A stretch of 64,000 nt of DNA from Paludibacteraceae bacterium (lineage in GTDB: Bacteria; Bacteroidota; Bacteroidia; Bacteroidales; Paludibacteraceae): contig JAFSMP010000025.1 of assembly GCA_017447875.1 (NCBI GenBank), forward strand, positions 1 to 64,000, read 5' to 3'. The notes beneath the pieces were generated by a model. The model ran no database searches and had not been told where the DNA came from. It worked only from the letters and a program-made list of their open reading frames with translations. Position numbers and translations under genes: made by a program. Below, piece by piece: positions 14,901 through 23,352 of this stretch. Each line of letters begins with the position of its first letter. The first letter of the stretch is position 1.

Positions 14901-14927
14901 CGTATTCCATAATTTGAATTGTTTCAT
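11901..14927 (-). CDS. DUF2723 polytopic membrane protein (GT-C-like, possible protein O-glycosyltransferase)
   Basis: This protein of 1008 residues has about 12 transmembrane segments in the first 620 residues and a soluble helical, TPR-like C-terminal region. After the first TM comes TMEPTASFWDCGEFISSAWK, followed by VGHPPGAPFF. Acidic residues in this position are a hallmark of GT-C glycosyltransferases, and DUF2723 proteins are widespread in Bacteroidetes. An in-frame ATG at 14966 lies at the expected transcription start, so ATG 14927 is preferred. It is transcribed from 14974-15004 and followed by the CobW-type GTPase. The substrate is not known to me. Confidence 0.85.
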   Translation of the reverse strand: MKQFKLWNTLCGWIVFAIAAATYLLTMEPTASFWDCGEFISSAWKLDVGHPPGAPFFMLMGHFFSLFASDTSHVAMCVNALSALASAFTILFLFWTITALAKKLVQPDALWKGIGILGAGAVGALAYTFSDTFWFSAVEGEVYASSSLFTAVVFWLILKWDEQADEEGSDKWLIAIAYLMGLSIGVHLLNLLTIPAIGLVYYFRRYEFSWKGLFYAFLASCAVLLVILYGIIPGYPTVLGWFELLFVNGFGCPFNTGLAVAIVLTVALLAWAIWYTRKREWRWANTAVLMLTVILIGYSSYAALVIRSNADTPMDQNSPDNVFSLKYYLNREQYGDRPLFYGQTYNAPVELRVEGNICIPVEKKGHAQYAPAPKKEGEKDRYVVTGYKNSYVYMKQFCMLFPRMYSGQGSHVGAYKEWADIKGKRVRYEYCGQQKTEYCPTFAENMRFFFRYQVNFMYWRYFMWNFVGRQNDIQSYGDITKGNWISGIPFIDNAMLGDQSLLPTELKENKGHNVYYFLPLLLGIIGIAWQCNKRDKDGKAEGWKNFTLTFLLFFLTGLAIVIYLNQTPYQPRERDYAYAGSFYAFCIWIGLGVLALIDWINTYLKSESGKALVAAIMFIFCLGVPALMASQNWDDHDRSQRYSCRDFGANYLKSCETNAILFSNGDNDTFPLWYNQEVEEVGTDIRVCNLSYLQTDWYISQMKRPYYDSPALPISWEYKDFMPGKNEIARVDNRLGQPISVEKAFNFLRSEDPRTKTREGDNYIPSDQLFVETPDGQQILIKKKRMYTRSEMMIMEMLSTNKWQRPMYFCATVGNDYYLGLEPYMELTGLAYRITPTRSRDGQPRVNTELMYDNMMHKFAYGNMNIPGIYIDENLMRMCRTHRMMFAQLAEQLIRENQRDKALEVLDYSEEQLPGYNIPYDYTSASMASMYFLLKQDEKALAIMEKVANNCVEYIRFAQALDRTQRNAIKSTIDRESAILGYVLQTCERYGQNDFVEKYYADYAAYNK

Positions 14928-14973
14928 TTTATGTTGATTTTTATGTTTTAGGCCGTTTTTAGGCAATTTGGGT

Positions 14974-15004
14974 GCAAAATTACTACAAATATCTCAAATT
15001 TCAA
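14974..15004 (-). promoter_or_regulatory. Bacteroidetes promoter of the DUF2723-cobW operon
   Basis: TTGAAATTTGAG begins at 15004 and TAATTTTGC at 14982 on the minus strand, spacing 22 nt. Confidence 0.6.
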
Positions 15005-15063
15005 AATTCAAAATTCAAAATTTTACTAAATGATACTATTTTTCAAAAAAAGTTCGAGCGCAC

Positions 15064-15095
15064 TTGCGTATATAAAAAACTTTTTGTATCTTTGC
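15064..15095 (+). promoter_or_regulatory. Bacteroidetes promoter of the polysaccharide locus
   Basis: TTGCGTATATA at 15064 and TATCTTTGC at 15087-15095 are spaced 23 nt. This is the only clear promoter seen for the long plus-strand gene run that follows. Confidence 0.8.
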
Positions 15096-15120
15096 GGGCT
15101 TTTTTGTGATTTTATAGTCA

Positions 15121-15148
15121 AAAGTCGAAAGAACAAAGTCGAAAGAAC
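15121..15148 (+). repeat. Heptamer-based repeat in the leader of the polysaccharide operon
   Basis: AAAGTCGAAAGAAC occurs twice in exact tandem (period 14, i.e. two heptamers). Related AAGTCGA heptamers follow the first gene at 15923-15957. Confidence 0.8.
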
Positions 15149-15168
15149 AAATAAAAACATATACAAAA

Positions 15169-15924
15169 ATGATTAAAGTTGGAATTATTGGATGCGGCTT
15201 CGTGGGAGGAGCCTTGAAAAACTGGTTGGAGAACAACAACCCAGAGTGCAAATTATTTATCAGTGACCCGTACAAGGGGTACAATGATGATTTGAGCGAC
15301 ATCGACATCGCATTTTTGCAGATTCACGTACCGACGGAAGAAGACGGTACGCAGGACTTGCGCTTGATGACCGAACTGATCAAGAACCTGCCGGACGTAC
15401 CGGTGTTTGTTCGTACGACGATTCTGCCGGGTACAAGTGCGCGGTTGACCAAAGAGACCGGACATAACGTGTATTACATGCCGGAGTTCTTGACCGAACG
15501 TACGTTCATCGAGGACTTTAACAAGCAGACCATGGTCTTCACCGGCGCGCAAGACCTGCTGACGAAGATCTTCGTAGGTAAGAAATTCACCGTCATGAGT
15601 CCGCTGGAGGCTGAGTTGACGAAGTACATGCACAATGTGTTCGGTGCGTACAAAGTGACCTACTTCAATGCTTGCAAGGAGTATTGCGAGAAGATGGGCG
15701 CCGACTGGCGCAAGGTGCATACAGGCGTGCTGCTGTCGGGTTATATCAATGACACGCACACCTATGTTCCGGGTCCGGACGGCAAGTACGGCTACGGCGG
15801 TAAGTGTTTCCCGAAGGATGTGAACGCATTTGCAGAAATGACCAAAGGTACGTCGCTTGGTACACTTCTCGAACATCTCCATGAGTTGAATGTACACTTC
15901 CGTGGTGTAGAAGAACACATTTAA
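15169..15924 (+). CDS. Short UDP-glucose/GDP-mannose dehydrogenase-like protein
   Basis: This 251-residue protein has an N-terminal Rossmann NAD site (GCGFVGG, 8-14), the family's central helical region (HNVFGAYKVTYFN), and the catalytic cysteine motif GYGGKCFPKD (Cys213). The C-terminal UDP-sugar-binding Rossmann domain of the usual 390-450-residue enzymes is absent. NDP-sugar dehydrogenases oxidise the C6 hydroxyl to a carboxylate. The short form may be a non-standard dehydrogenase or a partner of the full-length enzyme encoded next. It is the first gene of the locus and is separated from the next by a 33-bp heptamer repeat. Confidence 0.75.
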   Translation: MIKVGIIGCGFVGGALKNWLENNNPECKLFISDPYKGYNDDLSDIDIAFLQIHVPTEEDGTQDLRLMTELIKNLPDVPVFVRTTILPGTSARLTKETGHNVYYMPEFLTERTFIEDFNKQTMVFTGAQDLLTKIFVGKKFTVMSPLEAELTKYMHNVFGAYKVTYFNACKEYCEKMGADWRKVHTGVLLSGYINDTHTYVPGPDGKYGYGGKCFPKDVNAFAEMTKGTSLGTLLEHLHELNVHFRGVEEHI

Positions 15925-15957
15925 GTCGAAAGTCGAAAGATAAAAGTCGAAAGCATA
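15923..15957 (+). repeat. Heptamer tandem repeat between the two dehydrogenase genes
   Basis: AAGTCGA, AAGTCGA, AAGATAA, AAGTCGA and AAGCATA fill the whole gap up to the next ATG. The first unit overlaps the TAA stop. Confidence 0.85.
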
Positions 15958-17196
15958 ATGAAAATAGCAGTTGCAGGAACGGGGTATGTAGGCCTCAGCA
16001 TCGCTACCCTACTCGCTCAGCATAACGAGGTGACGGCGGTGGACATCGTGCCGGAGAAGGTGGCGATGATCAATAACCGTAAGTCTCCCATCCAAGACGA
16101 GTATATCGAGAAATACCTCGCAGAAAAAGACCTTCATCTGGTGGCGACACTGGATGCCGAAGTGGCGTATAAGGATGCGGAGTATGTGGTGATTGCTGCG
16201 CCGACGAACTATGACAGCCAGCGGAACTATTTTGACACGAGTGCGGTGGAGAACGTGATCGAGACCGTGCTGCGGGTTAATCCGAGCGCCATCATGGTGA
16301 TCAAGTCCACTATTCCTGTGGGGTATACGGAGTCGGTTCGTCGCAAGTACCACTGCGATAACATCCTCTTTTCTCCGGAGTTCCTGCGAGAGAGTAAGGC
16401 GCTCTATGATAACCTGTACCCAAGCCGTATCATCGTGGGTACGGTGAAGGGTGATGTTCGTCTGACAGCCGCAGCGGAGCGTTTTGCCGCATTGCTCCAA
16501 GAGGGGGCGATCAAGCAGGACGTGGAGGTGCGTATCATGGGTCTGACGGAAGCCGAAGCAGTCAAACTGTTCGCCAACACCTATCTGGCGCTGCGTGTCA
16601 GCTATTTCAACGAACTGGACACCTACGCGGAGATGAAAGGTCTGAACACGCAGGACATCATCGACGGCGTATGTCTTGACCCGCGTATCGGTACGCATTA
16701 CAACAACCCCTCGTTCGGTTACGGTGGCTACTGTCTGCCGAAAGACACGAAGCAGCTCTTGGCGAACTACCAGGATGTGCCGGAGAACTTGATCGAAGCA
16801 ATCGTAGAGTCCAACCGCACGCGTAAGGACTTTATCGCCGACCGCGTATTGGCGAAAGCCGGGTATTATGATTACTACCACAAGGGTCAGTTCGATGCCA
16901 GTCAGGAACATGCCTGCACAATCGGAGTGTATCGATTGACGATGAAGTCGAACAGCGATAACTTCCGTCAGTCGAGTATCCAGGGCATCATGAAACGTGT
17001 GAAAGCAAAGGGTGCGCAGGTGATCATCTACGAACCGACCTTGGAGAACGGGACAACGTTCTTCGGGTCGCTTGTGGTGAACGACATCGACGAGTTCAAG
17101 CGTCGCAGTCAGGCGATCATTGCCAATCGGTACAATGCGGTATTGGATGACGTAAAAGACAAAGTGTATACACGCGACATATTCCGTCGCGATTAA
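15958..17196 (+). CDS. ugd: UDP-glucose 6-dehydrogenase
   Basis: This 412-residue protein is full length for the family. The N-terminal NAD-binding site is GTGYVGL (7-13), the NAD domain continues with APTNYD and STIPVGYTE, the conserved FSPEFLRE is at about 140, and the catalytic cysteine is Cys259 in [10 protein letters not shown]. The C-terminal UDP-binding domain is present. It converts UDP-glucose to UDP-glucuronate with two NAD+, supplying uronic acid for the polysaccharide. The flippase gene follows after 3 bp, so this is a tight operon. Confidence 0.92.
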   Translation: MKIAVAGTGYVGLSIATLLAQHNEVTAVDIVPEKVAMINNRKSPIQDEYIEKYLAEKDLHLVATLDAEVAYKDAEYVVIAAPTNYDSQRNYFDTSAVENVIETVLRVNPSAIMVIKSTIPVGYTESVRRKYHCDNILFSPEFLRESKALYDNLYPSRIIVGTVKGDVRLTAAAERFAALLQEGAIKQDVEVRIMGLTEAEAVKLFANTYLALRVSYFNELDTYAEMKGLNTQDIIDGVCLDPRIGTHYNNPSFGYGGYCLPKDTKQLLANYQDVPENLIEAIVESNRTRKDFIADRVLAKAGYYDYYHKGQFDASQEHACTIGVYRLTMKSNSDNFRQSSIQGIMKRVKAKGAQVIIYEPTLENGTTFFGSLVVNDIDEFKRRSQAIIANRYNAVLDDVKDKVYTRDIFRRD

Positions 17197-17199
17197 CGG

Positions 17200-18555
17200 A
17201 TGGCAGAGAAGGTCGAACATATCGGGAAGCGAGAGATCGCATGGAGTTATATCGGCACGGCATTTATGATCGGTGCAGGAGTGATTCTGCTGCCGTTCAT
17301 CTTGCATAAGATGCCGCAAGAGACGGTGGGAATCTGGAATATTTTCCAGACCATCACGGCTTTGGTTCTCCTGCTCGATTTCGGTTTTCGGCCTACGTTT
17401 GCGCGCAATATCAGTTATATCTTCTCGGGCGTAAAGAACTTGCAGAAAGAAGGTGTGGCTCACACAACGGCGGATGCAGAGGTGAATTATAGTCTGCTCA
17501 AAGGTACGATTGTTGCTATGCGACGTTTCTACCGATGGATAGCAATCAGTGTGTTTGCCATTTTAGTTACAGCCGGCACGGCTTATTTCTGGTATATCTT
17601 GCAGAAGTATTCCGGAGACCGACAAGATGCCATGATTGCATGGATATTGTTGATTGCCATCAACTGCTACAACCTGTACACCTTCTACTACGATGCGCTG
17701 CTGACCGGCAAAGGATATGTCAAACGTATCCAGCAGATCAATATCATCAGTCAAGCAGTTTATATCGGATTGGCTATTGGATTGATTTATGCCGGTTTGG
17801 GCTTGATCGCTATTGTATGTTCACAATTACTATCCACCATCATTCGACGATGGATGGCATATCGGACTTTTTTTAAGCCGGAGATGCAGGCTCTGTTGGA
17901 AGAGGTCACTCCACAGGACCATAAAGATATTCTCAAAGCCATCAGTCCGAATGCTATCAAAATTGGTCTCACTTACTTAGGTGCCTTCCTTATCACCCGT
18001 TCTGCGATGTTGGTAGGTTCGGCTTACCTGACGCTTGAGCAGATAGCTTCGTACGGTATCACGATTCAAGTGATGGACGTGCTGTCACGCTGCAGTCAAG
18101 TGCTGTATATTGCTTATACACCGCGGTTGGCGCAGTGCCGGGCAGAGAACGACATTCCGCAATTACGCCGCTATTATATCCTGTGCAAAGCCACTTACAT
18201 CGGTATATTCCTGTTAGGCGGTGTCCTGTGGATATTCTTCGGAGATTGGGCTCTTCGTTTGATTAGAAGCAACACCATGTTCCTGGCTACTCCCATGTTA
18301 TTGTTAGCCTTGATAGCAGGTTTCTTGGAGAGCAATCATGCCCTATCGGCAGGCTTTATTATGGCAGATAACAGGATTCCGTTCTTTATTCCGTCATTGG
18401 TCAGCGGAGCTGCTACATTCATCTTATTGTGGGTCTTCTTAGGTCCGTGTCACTTAGGTGTATGGGCATTGATTTTAGCACCGGGCATCGCCCAACTGGC
18501 GTACCAGAACTGGAAATGGCCGAGTGTAGTCATAAAAGAATTATGGAGAAAATGA
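17200..18555 (+). CDS. Polysaccharide flippase, Wzx/MATE-like (1)
   Basis: A 451-residue membrane protein with about 12-14 hydrophobic segments and the N-terminal pattern of polysaccharide transporters (IAWSYIGTAFMIGAGVILLP, then a GIWNIFQTI loop and LLDFGFRPTFARNISY). Such proteins flip undecaprenyl-linked repeat units to the periplasmic side of the inner membrane. It lies between ugd and the sugar kinase gene, whose ATG overlaps its stop. Two further flippases lie at 20436 and 27885, so this locus has more than a single Wzx. Confidence 0.85.
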   Translation: MAEKVEHIGKREIAWSYIGTAFMIGAGVILLPFILHKMPQETVGIWNIFQTITALVLLLDFGFRPTFARNISYIFSGVKNLQKEGVAHTTADAEVNYSLLKGTIVAMRRFYRWIAISVFAILVTAGTAYFWYILQKYSGDRQDAMIAWILLIAINCYNLYTFYYDALLTGKGYVKRIQQINIISQAVYIGLAIGLIYAGLGLIAIVCSQLLSTIIRRWMAYRTFFKPEMQALLEEVTPQDHKDILKAISPNAIKIGLTYLGAFLITRSAMLVGSAYLTLEQIASYGITIQVMDVLSRCSQVLYIAYTPRLAQCRAENDIPQLRRYYILCKATYIGIFLLGGVLWIFFGDWALRLIRSNTMFLATPMLLLALIAGFLESNHALSAGFIMADNRIPFFIPSLVSGAATFILLWVFLGPCHLGVWALILAPGIAQLAYQNWKWPSVVIKELWRK

Positions 18556-19700
18556 ATACATATTCTTATCATATTTTTGCCCCCTACCGGGTTTGTCCTT
18601 TGGGCGCGCATGTGGACCATCAGCATGGTCTGGTGTCGGGTTTTGCAATAGACAAAGGTGTGGATCTATGGTTTAATATCACGCAAGACGGAAGTGTGAA
18701 GTTAACAAGTCGCACGTTCCCGGGAGAGGTGAATATCCGCATAGATGACAAGACGCGAGTGAAGGAAGGTAACTGGGGAGATTATGTGCGTGGAGCCAAG
18801 TATGCATTAAGCAAACGCTTTGTGCTTCAGCACGGTATAGAAGGAGAGATCGCGGGTTCCTTACCTATCGGAGGATTGAGTAGTAGTGCTGCAGTCTTGA
18901 TTGCTTATGTGATGGCATTTGCAAAGGCTAATGCGATCACTTTAACGAAGATGGAAGTGATTAAGATTGCTTCGGAAGCGGAACGCGAGTATATCGGTTT
19001 AAATAACGGCATCCTGGACCAAGCCTGCATTGCGTTGGGCGAACAAGGCAAACTGCTCTTTTTGGATACAGCGACCGAACAATACCGGTTGATTGAACCC
19101 GGCGAGGACTTGGGTAAATACGAGATTGCGATCATCTTCTCGGGTTTGACGCGGAATCTGGTGAATAGCGATTATAACCTTCGGGTGAGCGAATGCAAGA
19201 CCGCAGCATGGTGCATGCAGGCGTATAAGGATCAACCCATCAAACCGTTTGATCAGACCTTCCTGCGCGATGTGCCGTATGAGATGTACGAGGCAACACG
19301 AGACCGTATGCCGGTGCGTTTTGCCCGTCGTGCGGAACATTTCTATTCGGAGCACAAGCGTGTGCGCAAGGGCGTGACGGCATGGGAGAGCGGTAATATC
19401 GAGTTTTTCGGACAACTGGTCAAGCAGAGTTGCGAGAGTTCGATTCATAACTATGAATGCGGTAGTCCGGAGTTGATTGCTATCTACACGCTCCTTAAAG
19501 ATATGAAGGGTGTATACGGCGGTCGGTTTAGCGGAGCGGGATTCAAAGGCGCGGTGATAGCACTGGTGGATTCGGCATACAAGCAAGAAGTGGAGGAACA
19601 GATCACTCGTGCATATCTGGCGCAATATCCGGAATATAAGAAGACGTTTGGTATTTATTGGGTACATTCGACCGATGGAGCCCGATTTATAGAAGCATGA
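18552..19700 (+). CDS. GHMP sugar kinase, galacturonokinase/galactokinase-like
   Basis: This 382-residue protein has the GalK-type signature APYRVCPLGAHVDHQHG (10-26), a GHMP ATP-binding loop LPIGGLSSSAA (about 105-115), NGILDQ, and a C-terminal YGGRFSGAGFKG motif. The CPLGAHxDHQ variant, YNLRVSEC and HNYECG closely resemble plant galacturonokinase as I remember it, more than E. coli GalK (which has RVNLIGEHTDYN). It probably makes a sugar 1-phosphate, perhaps galacturonate 1-phosphate, for the nucleotidyltransferase encoded directly after it. The start overlaps the flippase stop (ATGA); an in-frame ATG at 18543 is the alternative. Confidence 0.82.
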   Translation: MNTYSYHIFAPYRVCPLGAHVDHQHGLVSGFAIDKGVDLWFNITQDGSVKLTSRTFPGEVNIRIDDKTRVKEGNWGDYVRGAKYALSKRFVLQHGIEGEIAGSLPIGGLSSSAAVLIAYVMAFAKANAITLTKMEVIKIASEAEREYIGLNNGILDQACIALGEQGKLLFLDTATEQYRLIEPGEDLGKYEIAIIFSGLTRNLVNSDYNLRVSECKTAAWCMQAYKDQPIKPFDQTFLRDVPYEMYEATRDRMPVRFARRAEHFYSEHKRVRKGVTAWESGNIEFFGQLVKQSCESSIHNYECGSPELIAIYTLLKDMKGVYGGRFSGAGFKGAVIALVDSAYKQEVEEQITRAYLAQYPEYKKTFGIYWVHSTDGARFIEA

Positions 19701-20431
19701 AAACAATAGTGATAGCTGCAGGATATGCGACGCGTTTGGGTGACTTGACGAAGAACTTCCCCAAACCGCTGTTGAAGATAGGAGACAACACTATCTTAGG
19801 TCGTCTCTTGGACGATATCGATCCTATTGCGGCTATTGATGAACATATCATCATCACCAACCATCGTTTTGCTCCGATGTTCGAAGCATGGGTGAAAGAG
19901 CAACATTATCGCAAACCGATCACTATCGTAGATGACGGCACGACGAGTAACGAGACGCGTCTGGGTGCGGTAGGTGACTTGCTGTATGCGATGGAGCATT
20001 TGACATTGAACGACGACCTGCTGGTAGTAGCGGCAGACAACCTGCTCTTCTTCCATTTTCAGGAGTTTGTGGATTTTGCCAAAGCCAAGCAGACGAGTTG
20101 TATCATGTACCATGAGCAACCGTCGATCGAGAAGTTACAGCGGACGGGAGTGGTAGTGTTGGATGAGCATAATAAGGTGCTGGAGATGGCAGAGAAGCCG
20201 CAGCAACCGAAGACGCATCATGCGGTACCTCCATTCTATCTGTATATGCAAAAGGATCTTGAATTGATCCGTCATGCCTTAGAGAACGGATGCGGAAACG
20301 ATGCTCCGGGAAATCTGGCGCATTACCTGGTGGAGCACACGACGATGCATGCCTGGCCAATGAACGGAGGACGATTTGATATAGGCAGCCTCGACACCTA
20401 TTACGAGGCCTGTGAGAAATACGGGAAATAA
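19697..20431 (+). CDS. Sugar-1-phosphate nucleotidyltransferase
   Basis: This 244-residue protein has the nucleotidyltransferase N-terminus IAAGYATRLGDLTKNFPKPL, the DDGTTSNETRLGA segment (about 80-92), VVAADNLLF (about 113) and a C-terminal GGRFDIGSLDTYYEA. The family joins NTP and sugar 1-phosphate into NDP-sugar and pyrophosphate. The ATGA overlap with the GHMP kinase strongly suggests a two-step kinase/pyrophosphorylase salvage pair. The nucleotide and sugar are not decided by the sequence; a UDP-uronic acid is an inference from the kinase. Confidence 0.82.
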   Translation: MKTIVIAAGYATRLGDLTKNFPKPLLKIGDNTILGRLLDDIDPIAAIDEHIIITNHRFAPMFEAWVKEQHYRKPITIVDDGTTSNETRLGAVGDLLYAMEHLTLNDDLLVVAADNLLFFHFQEFVDFAKAKQTSCIMYHEQPSIEKLQRTGVVVLDEHNKVLEMAEKPQQPKTHHAVPPFYLYMQKDLELIRHALENGCGNDAPGNLAHYLVEHTTMHAWPMNGGRFDIGSLDTYYEACEKYGK

Positions 20432-20435
20432 GAAG

Positions 20436-21962
20436 ATGAATCAGACGACTGGAAAAAGACTGGCAAAAAACACGGCATTCATGTATATTCGCATGTTTGT
20501 GCTGATTGTTGTGTCTTTTTACACCTCCCGTGTCGTTTTGCAGCAGTTGGGAATAGAAGACTATGGTATCTACAATCTGGTAGGCAGTATTGTAGCTATG
20601 CTCAATTCGCTTCGCACGCTCTTTGCCTCCTCAACGCAACGTTACCTTAATTTTGAAATGGGTCAAGGCAACGAGCATCAGTTACGGTTGGTTTTCAATC
20701 TGAGTATCTATATCAACCTCTGCATTGCCTTCCTTTTTGTGGTGCTGGCTGAAGGAATCGGTATCTGGTTTTTTGCCAATGAGATCAATATAAGCGCAGA
20801 CAGGATGCAACCGGCCTTCATCCTCTTCCAATGCGTAGTCGTCATTGCCGTCTTGGGTCTGATCACCTCTATATTGGATGCGGAGATTATAGCCCACGAG
20901 CATATGAATTTCTATGCCGTTTTGGCGATTGCAGAGAGTCTGATGAAGTTAGGTGTTGCTTTTCTACTAAGTCGTGCTCCGTTTGATCGCTTGGTATTCT
21001 ACGGCTTGCTGCTATTAGGAGTCAGCGTGACCGTCATCCTGATCAATCTCATCTATTGCCGTTGGCATTTCCCGGAAGTGAGACTGCAGCGAGTATGGGA
21101 TAAAACCTATTTCAAGAAGATGACGCAATTCGCCGGATGGAATTTCCTGGGTAACACCGCTTATGCCGTGACGCAGAACGGATTGAACATGATCTTGAAT
21201 GTTTTTGGCGGAGCCGTGGTGAATGCAGCGCGAGGTATTGCCTTCCAAGTGAGCGAAATTACCAAACAATTCCTTATCAATATCAACACCGTGATGACTC
21301 CGTACAGTATCAAAGCATATGCAGCTGAGCGACATGAGGAATTTAAGAAAGCTATTTTCATCTCCTCAAAGATTCTATTCTATGTACAATTAATGCTGAC
21401 TATTCCGTTAACCTACTTGACGCCGTGGGTTTTACAAGTTTGGTTAGGTCAGGTACCTGAATACGCTGTTGTTTTCCTGCAGTTGACACTTGGCATCACG
21501 CTTATTCGTTCCATACACGGTCCGATCGATACTATTTTCAAGGCCTATGGGGACATCAAATATTATCAGATAGCAGAAGGAGTCATCCTTACCCTACCCT
21601 TATTGCTGGGTTATATTGTCTTACGTCTCGGTGCGCCCTATGCTTCCGTTTTCATATGCTGCATTGTGATGGAAACGGTCAATACAGGTGCTATCTTGCT
21701 TCTTGCAAACAAGATTGCAAATTTTGACAGCAAGACCTATTCCCTCCGTGTTCTTGGTCCGGCATGTGTCTGCTTAATGGTGGCAGTCGGACTATTGTAT
21801 ATTAACAATCAGACGACGTCATGTGGCATTCAGATGGTATGGAGTCTGATCAGTATGGCAGCATGTACTGCTATATGGTGGTTTGTAATGCTCAGTAAAG
21901 AAGAACGGGCAAGTATTCAATCTTTAATACCGCATCATTATGCTACTCATGGCGAAAGATAA
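20436..21962 (+). CDS. Polysaccharide flippase, Wzx-like (2)
   Basis: A 508-residue polytopic protein with the family N-terminus KNTAFMYIRMFVLIVVSFYT and then SRVVLQQLGIEDYGIYNLVGSIVAMLNS. This subtype is common in Bacteroides capsule loci, next to glycosyltransferases. It should flip lipid-linked oligosaccharide repeat units. An upstream in-frame ATG (20412) lies inside the preceding gene; ATG 20436, 4 bp after the preceding stop, is the natural start. The C-terminus overlaps the polymerase gene. Confidence 0.85.
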   Translation: MNQTTGKRLAKNTAFMYIRMFVLIVVSFYTSRVVLQQLGIEDYGIYNLVGSIVAMLNSLRTLFASSTQRYLNFEMGQGNEHQLRLVFNLSIYINLCIAFLFVVLAEGIGIWFFANEINISADRMQPAFILFQCVVVIAVLGLITSILDAEIIAHEHMNFYAVLAIAESLMKLGVAFLLSRAPFDRLVFYGLLLLGVSVTVILINLIYCRWHFPEVRLQRVWDKTYFKKMTQFAGWNFLGNTAYAVTQNGLNMILNVFGGAVVNAARGIAFQVSEITKQFLININTVMTPYSIKAYAAERHEEFKKAIFISSKILFYVQLMLTIPLTYLTPWVLQVWLGQVPEYAVVFLQLTLGITLIRSIHGPIDTIFKAYGDIKYYQIAEGVILTLPLLLGYIVLRLGAPYASVFICCIVMETVNTGAILLLANKIANFDSKTYSLRVLGPACVCLMVAVGLLYINNQTTSCGIQMVWSLISMAACTAIWWFVMLSKEERASIQSLIPHHYATHGER

Positions 21963-23352
21963 ACTGGTCACAAGCATCCTGCTATTGGCATTACTGACGC
22001 TGTTTTTTATAGCGCCGGAGTGGCAGTTAGTCACTACATTCGGCATGTGGTTATGCGTTGTGCTGTATAGTTTGCGAAATATCCAAGAACGACTTTTACT
22101 GCTACTTCTTCAGGTCACTCTCTTCACGTTTCTCATGACCCGTCTGATGTTGCCTGAGATCTTTACTACAAGCTATATTAGCGAAGATGCCACCGGAACG
22201 ATTCGTACGTTTGCGCCAGACACCATCCGCTTCATCTATACGACGCTATCATTAAGTATTTGCAGCTCGTTTGCGGGCTACGCGATGATTGCTCAGAAAA
22301 GTGACGAAGCGCTCACGCTCTATGACACCTCCACGGCGTATGTGGAGAAGATCCGTCTTATCAGCAAAATATTATCTTACGGATGCGCCGCGTTCTACTC
22401 GCTGCTGTTTGTGGAGAAGATGCTGTTTGTAATTCAAAACGGTTATTTTGAGATGTACGCAGAGTTTGATAGCCAAATGCCGGGTGTCGTCCATAAATTG
22501 GCTTCTCTGTATAAACCACTGCTCTTCCTGTTTTTAGCTACTTTCCCCGATAAACGGGAAGCCCGTATTCCGCTCTTATTCTATTTCGTTGTAGAACTGT
22601 TATCCTTGGGTACCGGTAGTCGTACCGTATTCATGCTAGCCCTATTATTCTTAATCTTTTATCTGATGCTACGAAACCGTATCTCTCCGGATGATCCGTG
22701 GCTGACCCGCAAACATATGCTGGTGATACTTGCCGGAGCACCGATCCTGCTCGTGGGCATGTTTCTGATAGATTTTATTCGAGCCGGTAGAGAGATGATA
22801 AATGGAGAACTTTTCGATATGTTCGTCAATTTCTTTTACCAGCAAGGTACCAGTGCACAAGTCATCGGTCTAAGTTACGAGATGAACGACATCTTAGGTA
22901 ATCGTATCTTCTCCTTCGGTCAGATCATTGATAATTTCAATAAGAATTTTGTATTCCAGTTAATGGGTACTGCTGTCGAGTATCGTCCGCAGACCGAAGA
23001 GATGGCAATGTACGGTCATTCCTTATCGAACACGATCTCGTATTATCAGATGTACAATAGTTTCTTGTCCGGAGTCGGTTTAGGTACTTCGTATATCGCA
23101 GAAGTGTGGCATGATTTCGGTTACATAGGTCTGATTCTCTGGAATATGCTCTATGGCATCGTGCTCGCTTATATTCCCAGATGGGCAGAGAAAGGCTTAT
23201 GGCCATGCGCATTCGGACTGATCATGCTGACGGACATCCTCTACGCGCCCCGCGGACACGCCGGAGCGTTTCTGAACGTATTCCTGAGTGTAACCATCCT
23301 GTTTACATTTTTATTCATTCATCTGCTTGCCAAACACTCGACCAAATCATGA
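21940..23352 (+). CDS. wzy: O-antigen/capsule repeat-unit polymerase, Wzy-like
   Basis: This 470-residue protein has about 12 TM segments, a poorly conserved sequence, and a long extracytoplasmic loop late in the protein (about 290-390, with GHSLSNTISYYQMYNSFLSG). This matches the Wzy family (PF14296-like), in which arginines in periplasmic loops handle the polymer. It polymerises undecaprenyl-linked repeat units after flipping. The start is ambiguous between ATG 21940 and ATG 21949, and both overlap the end of the flippase gene. The next gene overlaps by ATGA. Confidence 0.75.
   Translation: MLLMAKDKLVTSILLLALLTLFFIAPEWQLVTTFGMWLCVVLYSLRNIQERLLLLLLQVTLFTFLMTRLMLPEIFTTSYISEDATGTIRTFAPDTIRFIYTTLSLSICSSFAGYAMIAQKSDEALTLYDTSTAYVEKIRLISKILSYGCAAFYSLLFVEKMLFVIQNGYFEMYAEFDSQMPGVVHKLASLYKPLLFLFLATFPDKREARIPLLFYFVVELLSLGTGSRTVFMLALLFLIFYLMLRNRISPDDPWLTRKHMLVILAGAPILLVGMFLIDFIRAGREMINGELFDMFVNFFYQQGTSAQVIGLSYEMNDILGNRIFSFGQIIDNFNKNFVFQLMGTAVEYRPQTEEMAMYGHSLSNTISYYQMYNSFLSGVGLGTSYIAEVWHDFGYIGLILWNMLYGIVLAYIPRWAEKGLWPCAFGLIMLTDILYAPRGHAGAFLNVFLSVTILFTFLFIHLLAKHSTKS

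Noticed and set aside
16009..17463. Long minus-strand ORF opposite ugd
   Set aside because: The plus strand encodes a complete Ugd with catalytic motifs; the antisense frame has no motifs.
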